A stretch of 64,000 nt of DNA from an uncultured Fretibacterium sp. (GTDB taxonomy: Bacteria > Synergistota > Synergistia > Synergistales > Aminobacteriaceae). Location of the stretch: NCBI GenBank assembly GCA_947168585.1, contig CAMVMK010000005.1, positions 1 through 64,000 on the forward strand, written 5' to 3'. The translations under genes were made by a program, and so were the position numbers. Positions 57,459 through 64,000 of this stretch are shown here, piece by piece. Within the stretch, counting starts at the first letter, position 1, and every line of letters starts with the position of its first letter. The notes under the pieces were generated by a model. That model was not told the DNA's origin. It worked only from the letters and a program-made list of their open reading frames with translations, and ran no database searches.

Positions 57459-57998
57459 TTACTTCGCCCCAGTCTTTCCGGCCTTGCGGAGAATATACTC
57501 GTTTTCAAACTTGATACCCTTTCCGTGATAAGGCTCCGGCGGTCTGAACTCTTTAATAAGGGCGCATGTCTGACCTACTAATTCTTTATCAATGCCCTTA
57601 ACATGGAATTTAATCGGGTTTTCTACAACAATTTCAATACCTGCAGGAGGCGTGAACTCAATCGGGTGGGAATAGCCCAAATTCAAGACTAATTTCTTGC
57701 CCTGCAAGGCCGCTCTCCAACCTACTCCGACTATTTCCATTGTTTTCTGGAAACCTGTTGTAACGCCTGTGATCATGTTAGCTATTAAAGCTCTCGTCAT
57801 GCCGTGCCACGCTCTTGTCTGCTTTTCTTCATTAGTTCTTGAAACTTTAACTTGAGCGTTATCAATCTCAACGTTAATTCCGGGCATTAATTTAGCATGA
57901 AGTTCGCCTTTAGGTCCTTTGACGATGATGTCAGTGCCTTTGACTTCAATGCTTGCGCCTTTTACGATGTCTACTGCTTTGCGTCCAATACGAGACAT
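57459..57998 (-). CDS. rplF: 50S ribosomal protein L6
   Basis: The 179-residue protein begins MSRIGRKAVDI and ends EPYHGKGIKFENEYILRKAGKTGAK; the PEPYKGKGI-type motif is diagnostic of L6. Length is typical. GGAGG precedes ATG. Confidence 0.97.
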   Translation of the reverse strand: MSRIGRKAVDIVKGASIEVKGTDIIVKGPKGELHAKLMPGINVEIDNAQVKVSRTNEEKQTRAWHGMTRALIANMITGVTTGFQKTMEIVGVGWRAALQGKKLVLNLGYSHPIEFTPPAGIEIVVENPIKFHVKGIDKELVGQTCALIKEFRPPEPYHGKGIKFENEYILRKAGKTGAK

Positions 57999-58010
57999 TT
58001 TATAAACCTC

Positions 58011-58415
58011 CTACCAGACATAGCAGAGAACTTCTCCGCCAAGACCGAGTTTATTAGCTTCAGCACTTGTCTTCAAGCCTTTTGACGTTGAAAGAATTGC
58101 TAAACCTAAACCGCCCATAACAACGGGCAATTTATCACTGCCGACATAAATTCTGCGGCCGGGTTTGCTGATTCTTCTAAGTCCCTGAATAACACGCTGA
58201 CGGCCTGCACCGTATGATAAATAAATTCTGATTTCAGCATACGGCTTGCCGGGGTCCGTTATCATTCTAAAATTCTTGATATAGCCCTCATCTTTTAATA
58301 TTCTTGCAAGAGCTAATTTCATTTTGCTCGAAGGAACATCAACGCTTTCGGCGTAAACCATGTTAGCGTTGCGAATTCTTGTGAGCATATCTGCAACAGG
58401 GTCATTTACGTACAC
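58011..58415 (-). CDS. rpsH: 30S ribosomal protein S8
   Basis: The protein reads [21 protein letters not shown] and ends [27 protein letters not shown], both S8 signatures. The start is taken as GTG 58415 (134 residues), with AAGGGGG 9 bases upstream. A longer frame to 58547 runs through the end of the S14 gene and is not credible. S8 is an assembly protein and often a translational regulator of spc operons. Confidence 0.93.
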   Translation of the reverse strand: MYVNDPVADMLTRIRNANMVYAESVDVPSSKMKLALARILKDEGYIKNFRMITDPGKPYAEIRIYLSYGAGRQRVIQGLRRISKPGRRIYVGSDKLPVVMGGLGLAILSTSKGLKTSAEANKLGLGGEVLCYVW

Positions 58416-58429
58416 TTTGACCGTCCCCC

Positions 58430-58615
58430 TTACCAGCTGGCTTTTACAACGCCCGGGAAAGCTCCCTCGCGTGCCATTTTTCTGAAGCAGCAGCGGCACA
58501 TATCGAACATTCTGATATAGCCGTGAATACGTCCGCAGAGCGGGCATCTGTTGTGCTGTCTCGTGCTGAATTTAGGGGTTTTCTGTGCTTTAAGTTTTAA
58601 TGCTTTTCTTGCCAT
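58430..58615 (-). CDS. rpsZ: 30S ribosomal protein S14, zinc-binding type
   Basis: The 61-residue protein has two CxxC pairs (CPLCGR and CRCCFR) and the RHNRC ... RMFDMCR signature of short zinc-type S14. It lies between rplE and rpsH, as in most spc operons. Confidence 0.96.
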   Translation of the reverse strand: MARKALKLKAQKTPKFSTRQHNRCPLCGRIHGYIRMFDMCRCCFRKMAREGAFPGVVKASW

Positions 58616-58623
58616 TTTGTTAC

Positions 58624-59181
58624 TTAAGCCCCCTGATTTCCTGTTCTAAACGGCATTCCAAGACCTTTTAACAACGAAAAGGCTTCTTCGTCAGTCTTGG
58701 CAGTTGTAACGATTGAAACGTTCATGCCGCGTGATCTAATTACTTTGTCATAGCTTATCTCAGGGAAAATTAACTGCTCACGGAGACCTAAATTATAATT
58801 TCCGCGACCGTCAAATCCCTTGCGCGTAATTCCCTGAAAGTCCTTAATTCCGGGCAATGCCAAAGAAATAAGTCTGTCAAGAAATTCCCACATTTTAGCA
58901 CCTCTTAAAGTTACAGCGCAGGCTACGGGCATATTCTGACGAACTTTGAAACCCGCGATTGATTTTTTCGCCCTCTTTAATAAAGGCTGCTGGCCTGTGA
59001 TTGCTCTAAGCTCATTAATAGCAGCGTCCATGAATTTAATATCGAGTTTAGCATCGCCTACACCAATGTTGACTACAACTTTCTCGATTTTAGGAAGCTG
59101 CATAACGTTTTTATAACCAAATTCTTTTTGAAGAGCCGGAACTACTTCGCTCTTGTATTTTTCAAGCATTCTTGGTGTCAT
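58624..59181 (-). CDS. rplE: 50S ribosomal protein L5
   Basis: The 185-residue protein has [34 protein letters not shown] and [29 protein letters not shown], typical of L5, which binds 5S rRNA and contacts the P-site tRNA. It starts 3 bases after rplX ends. Confidence 0.97.
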   Translation of the reverse strand: MTPRMLEKYKSEVVPALQKEFGYKNVMQLPKIEKVVVNIGVGDAKLDIKFMDAAINELRAITGQQPLLKRAKKSIAGFKVRQNMPVACAVTLRGAKMWEFLDRLISLALPGIKDFQGITRKGFDGRGNYNLGLREQLIFPEISYDKVIRSRGMNVSIVTTAKTDEEAFSLLKGLGMPFRTGNQGA

Positions 59182-59184
59182 GGC

Positions 59185-59514
59185 TTAAATTCCTCCGCGA
59201 TCAATAACTTCGCCGCATTTTTTGCAGACGCGAACTTTTTTACCGCTCTCAAGGAACGATGCTCCGACCCTTGTAGCCTTGCCGCACTGAGGGCAGACAA
59301 GCATGACCTTGCTGGCATAAATCGGGGCTTCCTGTTTGATAATTCCGGACTGCGGATTATTCTGTGAAGGCTTGACGTGGCGCGAAACCATGTTGACACC
59401 TTCAACAACGACTAAATCACGTTCAGGAACACGGCGGATAATTTTGCCTTCTTTTCCTTTATCCTTGCCGGAAATTACTTTAACCCGGTCATTTTTCTTT
59501 AATCTTACTGACAT
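59185..59514 (-). CDS. rplX: 50S ribosomal protein L24
   Basis: The 109-residue protein has the KOW start [22 protein letters not shown] and [23 protein letters not shown]. Unlike short L24s, the C-terminus carries CPQCGKATR ... CKKCGEVID, a four-Cys zinc-type site found in some lineages. Confidence 0.96.
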   Translation of the reverse strand: MSVRLKKNDRVKVISGKDKGKEGKIIRRVPERDLVVVEGVNMVSRHVKPSQNNPQSGIIKQEAPIYASKVMLVCPQCGKATRVGASFLESGKKVRVCKKCGEVIDRGGI

Positions 59515-59526
59515 TTTTAATATCTC

Positions 59527-59895
59527 CTATACGACCTCAGGAGCAAGAGATAATATACGCATGTATTTTTTTGCTCTTAATTCACGGCCTACGGGTCCAA
59601 AAATACGTGTTCCTCTCGGTTCTCCGTTAGCGTCAATTAATACTGCTGCGTTATCATCAAAACGGACATAAGTCCCGTCCCTGCGTCTGACTTCTTTTTT
59701 AGTCCTGACTATGACGGCCTTAACTACACTGCCTTTAGCTATATTGCTGTTCGGAATGGCCTCACGGACTGACGCGACAATAACATCGCCGATAGTGCCG
59801 TAACGTCTTTTACTTCCGCCCATAACCTGAATGCAGAATAATTTTCTTGCACCTGAATTATCAGCGACATTCAGTACACTTGTAAGCTGTATCAT
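59527..59895 (-). CDS. rplN: 50S ribosomal protein L14
   Basis: The 122-residue protein begins [22 protein letters not shown] and contains [17 protein letters not shown] and [13 protein letters not shown], all diagnostic of L14. The ATG directly abuts the rpsQ stop (TAAATG). Confidence 0.97.
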   Translation of the reverse strand: MIQLTSVLNVADNSGARKLFCIQVMGGSKRRYGTIGDVIVASVREAIPNSNIAKGSVVKAVIVRTKKEVRRRDGTYVRFDDNAAVLIDANGEPRGTRIFGPVGRELRAKKYMRILSLAPEVV

Positions 59896-60195
59896 TTATG
59901 CCTGAACCTCCTCTGAATTTTCAGAAGCTGAATTTTCATCAGTACCGAAGACAGGAGCTTTTCTCATAATCTCAACGAGTTCCCAGCGTTTAGTTTTGCT
60001 TAAAGGACGGGTCTCGCGGATTTTGACTTCATCTCCCATACCGCACTGATTGTTAGCGTCATGAGCCACATATTTCTTAGCGCGCTTAATTCTTTTTCCA
60101 TACAGCGGGTGTTCTGCCATTCGCTCAACACGGACGACTACAGTTTTGTCCATTTTGTTGCTTACGACAATACCCGTTCTAACTTTACTCGGCAT
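59896..60195 (-). CDS. rpsQ: 30S ribosomal protein S17
   Basis: The 99-residue protein has [31 protein letters not shown] and the RPLSKTKRW motif of S17. A short acidic C-terminal tail ([16 protein letters not shown]) makes it slightly long. The start overlaps rpmC by 11 bases. Confidence 0.96.
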   Translation of the reverse strand: MPSKVRTGIVVSNKMDKTVVVRVERMAEHPLYGKRIKRAKKYVAHDANNQCGMGDEVKIRETRPLSKTKRWELVEIMRKAPVFGTDENSASENSEEVQA

Positions 60196-60415
60196 TGGCT
60201 GCTTCCTTCTTTTCTGTAACGACCTTCTCAGATGCTATAGTGAGCAGTCTTGCGATAGTTTTACGAACTTCGCGAATACGGCTTGTATTTTTCAAATGCC
60301 CGACAGCATTCTGAAAACGAAGGTTGAATAATTCTGTTTTATACTCTTTAACTTTTCCGGCGATCTCTTCGCTTGTGAGCTCTCTGAGTTTCTCCGGCTT
60401 TACGCTCGCGTCCAT
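60185..60415 (-). CDS. rpmC: 50S ribosomal protein L29
   Basis: The 76-residue protein from ATG 60415 has [51 protein letters not shown], the L29 coiled-coil. A GTG at 60427 is also in frame but sits on top of the GGAGGGA ribosome site. The family conserved part begins after the ATG. Confidence 0.94.
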   Translation of the reverse strand: MDASVKPEKLRELTSEEIAGKVKEYKTELFNLRFQNAVGHLKNTSRIREVRKTIARLLTIASEKVVTEKKEAANAE

Positions 60416-60419
60416 CAGG

Positions 60420-60836
60420 CTAATCACTCCCTCCGCTGCGTACCATGCGAACTTTCACGGGCAGTTTGTGTGAAGCTGTCCTGAAAGCTTCCTGAGCAAG
60501 TTCTTCACTAATTCCCGAGAACTCGAACAAGACGCGGCCTCTTTTAACTGCGGCTACCCAAAATTCCGGAGCTCCCTTTCCTTTACCCATACGAGTTTCC
60601 AAAGGTTTTTTGGTGTAGGGTCTATCGGGAAAAACTCTGATCCAGATTTTGCCGCCTTTTTTCATTTTACGCGAAATGGCAATACGTGTAGCTTCGATTT
60701 GTCTTGCTGTAAGCCAAACATTTTCGAGAGCTTGAATACCATAATCGCCGAAAGCTATCGTTGTGCCGCCTTTAGAAATACCTCTAAGCGGTGAACGATG
60801 TGATTTTCTAAATTTAACTCGGCTTGGCATTAACAT
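60420..60836 (-). CDS. rplP: 50S ribosomal protein L16
   Basis: The 138-residue protein begins [19 protein letters not shown], as L16 does (ML(M/L)PKRVK), and has [31 protein letters not shown]16 lines the A-tRNA path. The GGGGG ribosome site lies in the end of rpsC. Confidence 0.97.
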   Translation of the reverse strand: MLMPSRVKFRKSHRSPLRGISKGGTTIAFGDYGIQALENVWLTARQIEATRIAISRKMKKGGKIWIRVFPDRPYTKKPLETRMGKGKGAPEFWVAAVKRGRVLFEFSGISEELAQEAFRTASHKLPVKVRMVRSGGSD

Positions 60837-60842
60837 GGTAAA

Positions 60843-61526
60843 TTACGCCCCCTTATTAGCCGGTCTGTTGCGTGCTGAACGTACAGGAGCAGGGGTTTTC
60901 TCGTGTTCTCTGTCTCTGTAAATCCAAATCTTGCAACCGATAACACCGTACATTGTTACAGCTTCTGCAAAACCGTAATCAATATCAGCTCTTATAGTCG
61001 AAAGAGGCAACTGGCCTTCATTATACCATTCTGTACGGGCAATTTCAGCACCGCCTAAACGTCCGGCAACTTGGGCTTTAATGCCTTTAACGCCTGATTT
61101 TGTAGCTCTGAAAATTGCCTGCTTCATAGCGCGTCTGAATGAAACTCTGCGCTCGAGCGAGCTTGCAATACCTTCAGCGACTAATTGAGCCTCGACATCG
61201 GGATTTTTAATTTCATGTACGTTTACCATGACTTTGCCGCCGGTCAAGGCCTGAAGTTCATTTTTGATATTCTGAATTTCGTTGCCGCCTTTACCGATTA
61301 CAACACCCGGTCTTGCTGTATGAATTGTGAAACGCACAACAGGCCCTACACGTTCAATTTCAATGCGTGAAATGCCTGCGCCTTCCCACTTTTTCATGAT
61401 ATATTTACGCAATTTAATATCTTCATGAAGTTTTTTTGCGTAATTTTTTTTGTCGGCGTACCATCTTGACTGCCATTCAGTTGAGACACCGAGACGGTAA
61501 CCGATTGGGTGAACTTTCTGTCCCAT
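60843..61526 (-). CDS. rpsC: 30S ribosomal protein S3
   Basis: The 227-residue protein begins [14 protein letters not shown], carries the KH-type [11 protein letters not shown] and ends in the usual basic tail after [23 protein letters not shown]. It lies at the mRNA entry site. It abuts rplV with no gap. Confidence 0.97.
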   Translation of the reverse strand: MGQKVHPIGYRLGVSTEWQSRWYADKKNYAKKLHEDIKLRKYIMKKWEGAGISRIEIERVGPVVRFTIHTARPGVVIGKGGNEIQNIKNELQALTGGKVMVNVHEIKNPDVEAQLVAEGIASSLERRVSFRRAMKQAIFRATKSGVKGIKAQVAGRLGGAEIARTEWYNEGQLPLSTIRADIDYGFAEAVTMYGVIGCKIWIYRDREHEKTPAPVRSARNRPANKGA

Positions 61527-61889
61527 TTACTTTTTTCCTCCTTGACGCTCGCAAAGCGTTACAGTTACATGCGACATCTTATGCACGTAAGGGTGGGCGC
61601 GCCCCATTGAAACCGGACGAAATCTCTTCATCATAGGGCCCTGATTGGCATAAACTTCATGGATATATAATTTATCTAAGTCCATACCGTAATTATGCTC
61701 TGCGTTCGCCATTGCGCTGTTAAGAACTTTCAAAATTATACCAGCGGCTTTTTTGTCGCTGAATTTTAAGATAGTTACGGCGTCTGCCGCGCTTTTCCCG
61801 CGAATAAGCTCCAAAACCTGACGGACTTTATACGGGGAAATTCTGGCGTTCTTAGTCATTGCTGTTGCTGTTCTTAATACTTCCGCCAT
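61527..61889 (-). CDS. rplV: 50S ribosomal protein L22
   Basis: The 120-residue protein has NARISPYKVRQVLELIRGKSAADAVTILKFSDKKAA and the tunnel-loop end GPMMKRFRPVSMGRAHPYVHKMSHVTVTL. Macrolide-relevant loop looks normal. GGAG precedes the ATG. Confidence 0.97.
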   Translation of the reverse strand: MAEVLRTATAMTKNARISPYKVRQVLELIRGKSAADAVTILKFSDKKAAGIILKVLNSAMANAEHNYGMDLDKLYIHEVYANQGPMMKRFRPVSMGRAHPYVHKMSHVTVTLCERQGGKK

Positions 61890-61901
61890 TGTTCTTTCTC
61901 C

Positions 61902-62171
61902 TTATTTCTTTTTGTCCTGTCCGGCATGATGTCCGAATTTTCTTGTCGGAGCAAACTCGCCGAGTTTGTGGCCTACCATGTTCTCGCTGATATAGACGGG
62001 CAGGTGCATACGTCCGTTATGAACAGCGATTGTATGCCCGATCATCTGCGGAACTACAGTTGAACGTCTTGACCAAGTTTTTACAACTTTTTTGTTGCCT
62101 GAAACGTTCATAGCTTCTATTCTGTCGAGGAGCCTCTGTTCAACAAAAGGCCCTTTCTTAGTTGAGCGCAT
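61902..62171 (-). CDS. rpsS: 30S ribosomal protein S19
   Basis: The 89-residue protein has [18 protein letters not shown] and the [41 protein letters not shown] signature of S19. Typical length. AGGAG lies before the ATG. Confidence 0.97.
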   Translation of the reverse strand: MRSTKKGPFVEQRLLDRIEAMNVSGNKKVVKTWSRRSTVVPQMIGHTIAVHNGRMHLPVYISENMVGHKLGEFAPTRKFGHHAGQDKKK

Positions 62172-62188
62172 TTATTTTTCAGCTCCTT

Positions 62189-63016
62189 TTACTTTTCATA
62201 ACGCCTGCGGATAATCATCTTATCTGATGACTTACGTTTGCGTGTCTTATAACCCTTTGCAGGAGTGCCCCAAGGCGATACGGGGTGTTTGTTGGATTTT
62301 GATTTTCCTTCACCGCCGCCCATTGGGTGGTCTACAGGGTTCATAACCATACCTCTTACGGAAGGTCTGCGGCCTTTCCAACGGGTTTTGCCTGCTTTGC
62401 CCCAAGAGATATTATCATAATCTTCGTTGCCTACTTGTCCTACGGTGGCCATGCACTCTAAAAGAATTAAGCGTAATTCACCGCTGGGCATTCTGATATA
62501 AGCATATTTGCCCTCTTTGGACATTAATTGAGCTGCTCCACCTGCTGAACGTACAAATTTAGCACCGCAGCCGGGCTGAAGCTCGATATTGTGAATTACT
62601 GTACCAACGGGAATGTCTTTTAATTTCAAGGCATTGCCGGGGGTAATATCACTGTCGGGTCCTGAATAAATCGTGTCGCCGACATTCAAGCCCTTAGGCA
62701 TGATTATATAACGTTTTTCACCGTCAGCGTAATTAATTAAACCAATTCTGGCGTTGCGGTTAGGATCGTATTCGACCGTTGCAACTTTGCCTGGAACGGC
62801 GATTTTATCACGCTTGAAATCTATAATCCGGTAGGCTTTCTTGTGTCCGCCTCCAATATGGCGCATGGTGATACGGCCTGTATTGTTGCGGCCTCCGTGC
62901 TTTTTAAGATGGACAACAAGCGAACGCTCCGGTTTGTCTGCCGTAATGTCCTCGCGGCCCTGAAGGCTCATATGGCGGCGGGCGGCGGTATACGGCTTAA
63001 ACTGTTTAATTGACAT
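62189..63016 (-). CDS. rplB: 50S ribosomal protein L2
   Basis: The 275-residue protein contains [25 protein letters not shown] and the [20 protein letters not shown] segment with the conserved His near the peptidyl-transferase centre. Length is typical. Confidence 0.97.
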   Translation of the reverse strand: MSIKQFKPYTAARRHMSLQGREDITADKPERSLVVHLKKHGGRNNTGRITMRHIGGGHKKAYRIIDFKRDKIAVPGKVATVEYDPNRNARIGLINYADGEKRYIIMPKGLNVGDTIYSGPDSDITPGNALKLKDIPVGTVIHNIELQPGCGAKFVRSAGGAAQLMSKEGKYAYIRMPSGELRLILLECMATVGQVGNEDYDNISWGKAGKTRWKGRRPSVRGMVMNPVDHPMGGGEGKSKSNKHPVSPWGTPAKGYKTRKRKSSDKMIIRRRYEK

Positions 63017-63034
63017 TTTCGTGTTTCTCCTGTT

Positions 63035-63331
63035 TTATATCGAAGCACCCTCGAAGAACTCGATATGCTGATCCGGCTTAAGGCTTACTATTGCTTTTTT
63101 CCATGAGCGTGTGAAGCCCTTAGCAAGTCCGCGTCTGCGCATTTTGCCTTTAACGTTAATTGTGTTCACAGCGGCAACTTTTACGTTAAAAACTTCTTCG
63201 ACAGCCTTGCGAATTTGAATTTTATTCGCGCTCTTGTGAACTTCAAACGTATATTTGTTCAAAGACATTAAGGCACTTGATTTTTCCGTGATTATCGGGC
63301 GAATAATAATATCATGAGCAGTTAAATTCAT
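63035..63331 (-). CDS. rplW: 50S ribosomal protein L23
   Basis: The 98-residue protein has [46 protein letters not shown], typical of L23 at the tunnel exit, where trigger factor and SRP dock. Its ATG overlaps the rplD stop (ATGA). Confidence 0.97.
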   Translation of the reverse strand: MNLTAHDIIIRPIITEKSSALMSLNKYTFEVHKSANKIQIRKAVEEVFNVKVAAVNTINVKGKMRRRGLAKGFTRSWKKAIVSLKPDQHIEFFEGASI

Positions 63332-63954
63332 TTTGAATATACCTCCTCGATTTTCGCAACGACTTCGGGCGTTACAATCAGATTTTTAGCGTTAAGAATA
63401 TCATAAACATTAATACTTGCAATATTTATGGCCTTAGCACCGGGCAAATTTCTGACCGAACGTGTTACGTTAAGAGCATTATTATGATAAATCACGAGAG
63501 TTTTGCCTACTCCTAAAGCTGTAAATAAATTTTTCACAGCCTTCGTTGAAGGTTTCTCGATTGTATCAAATCCCTTAACGACTGACATCAAATCTTCACG
63601 GACTTTATCAGAAAGAACGCTTCTTAAAGCAAGCTGACGGACTTTCTTATTAACTTTCTGATGATAATCTCTCGGATGAGGTCCGTGAGCAACACCGCCG
63701 TGTACCCAGATAGGCGAACGAGTACTTCCCTGACGGGCGCGGCCTGTGTGTTTCTGTCTCCAAGGCTTTTTACCGCCTCCGGAAACATCTCCGCGTGTTT
63801 TAGTGCTGTGAGTTCCCTGACGGCAATTTGCTAAATGCGCTACTACAACTTGATGAATAGCCGACATATGAACAGGAGTATCAAAAACTTCTGAAGAAAG
63901 TTCCATTTCTCCGGCTCTTTCGCCAGTGAACTCGTAAACTTTTACAAAAGGCAT
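63328..63954 (-). CDS. rplD: 50S ribosomal protein L4
   Basis: The 208-residue protein has the extended loop signature [45 protein letters not shown], which reaches the exit tunnel. L4 can also autoregulate S10 operons in some bacteria. AAGGAGG precedes the ATG. Confidence 0.97.
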   Translation of the reverse strand: MPFVKVYEFTGERAGEMELSSEVFDTPVHMSAIHQVVVAHLANCRQGTHSTKTRGDVSGGGKKPWRQKHTGRARQGSTRSPIWVHGGVAHGPHPRDYHQKVNKKVRQLALRSVLSDKVREDLMSVVKGFDTIEKPSTKAVKNLFTALGVGKTLVIYHNNALNVTRSVRNLPGAKAINIASINVYDILNAKNLIVTPEVVAKIEEVYSK

Positions 63955-63971
63955 AATTATTCTTTCCCTCC

Positions 63972-64000
63972 TTATGCGTGTTTGTAGAGGGCTATCAGGC
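63972..64000 (-). CDS. rplC: 50S ribosomal protein L3, C-terminal end only
   Basis: The last nine codons on the minus strand read LIALYKHA then TAA, 17 bases before rplD. Position and the short basic end fit the C-terminus of L3, which precedes L4 in every S10 operon. The rest is outside the window. Confidence 0.65.

Overview
The window is AT-rich bacterial DNA that most probably comes from the phylum Synergistota, from a host-associated (gut or rumen type) member. The main clue is the C-terminal tail of the large secreted repeat protein at 36589-39054: Gly-Cys-Asn, then a hydrophobic segment, then a basic end. This resembles the Synerg-CTERM sorting signal. Other fitting traits are a Gram-negative style export inventory, a motility operon with very large hook-associated proteins, and a Firmicutes-like fused S10/spc/alpha operon followed by ECF transporter genes. 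The taxonomic call is an inference from gene content. Many promoters here share an extended -10 box, TGnTATAAT or TGnTAAAAT, and several genes sit almost directly on their -10 box.

Layout. 1-90: 3' end of a 5S rRNA gene and the rRNA terminator. 125-5201: a two-gene restriction-modification-like locus (NPPY DNA methylase, then a GIY-YIG-like/SF2 helicase/methylase-like protein) with a possible small RNA between them. 5253-10093: flavodoxin, S20, tRNA-Leu(CAA), a secreted M23 peptidase, purine nucleoside phosphorylase, a DUF4198-like exported protein and a threonine-aldolase-type lyase. 10094-10452: an intergenic region holding a 33-codon cationic peptide gene on the minus strand, with a folded leader and a near-perfect Shine-Dalgarno. 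10453-14744: valS and a GT-C type membrane protein. 14795-22315: the flgM-flgN-flgK-flgL operon behind a sigma-28-like promoter. 22363-29577: a YdjM-like membrane hydrolase, cobU, an exported Sel1-repeat protein gene cut in two by an IS607-type element (serine recombinase plus TnpB), a 4Fe-4S aldo/keto reductase and an Mrr-type endonuclease. 29561-36389: a YczE-like membrane protein, an exported tyrosine phosphatase, three tandem substrate-binding-protein-like genes with swapped lobes, two SH3-like exported paralogs and cbiB. 36589-43249: the large surface protein, cobD, a CDF exporter, a cobQ without its amidotransferase domain and an exported alpha/beta hydrolase. 43338-47198: a polytopic envelope protein interrupted at an 11-C tract, two gtrB-like glycosyltransferases and a fragment of a third. 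47199-47451: structured noncoding DNA. 47452-64000 (minus strand): ecfT, a fused ecfA-ecfA, rplQ, rpoA, rpsK, rpsM, rpmJ, infA, a KOW protein, map, adk, secY and the ribosomal protein genes up to the end of rplC.

How the genes work together. The cobU, cbiB, cobD and cobQ genes are scattered but cover the late steps of cobamide synthesis (amidation, aminopropanol arm, nucleotide loop). The flg operon builds the hook-filament junction and makes the FlgM checkpoint. The 43-47 kb locus looks like a phase-variable glycan-modification module: a polytopic transferase plus GtrB-type polyprenyl-phosphate glycosyltransferases. The right third is housekeeping and very compact, with many overlapping starts and stops.

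For follow-up, the best places are the 33-codon peptide locus (10.1-10.4 kb), the lobe-swapped SBP triplet (31.1-34.1 kb), the IS607 insertion whose empty site can be reconstructed (23.5-27.1 kb), the poly-C switch (43.6 kb), and the structured intergenic RNA region (47.2-47.4 kb).
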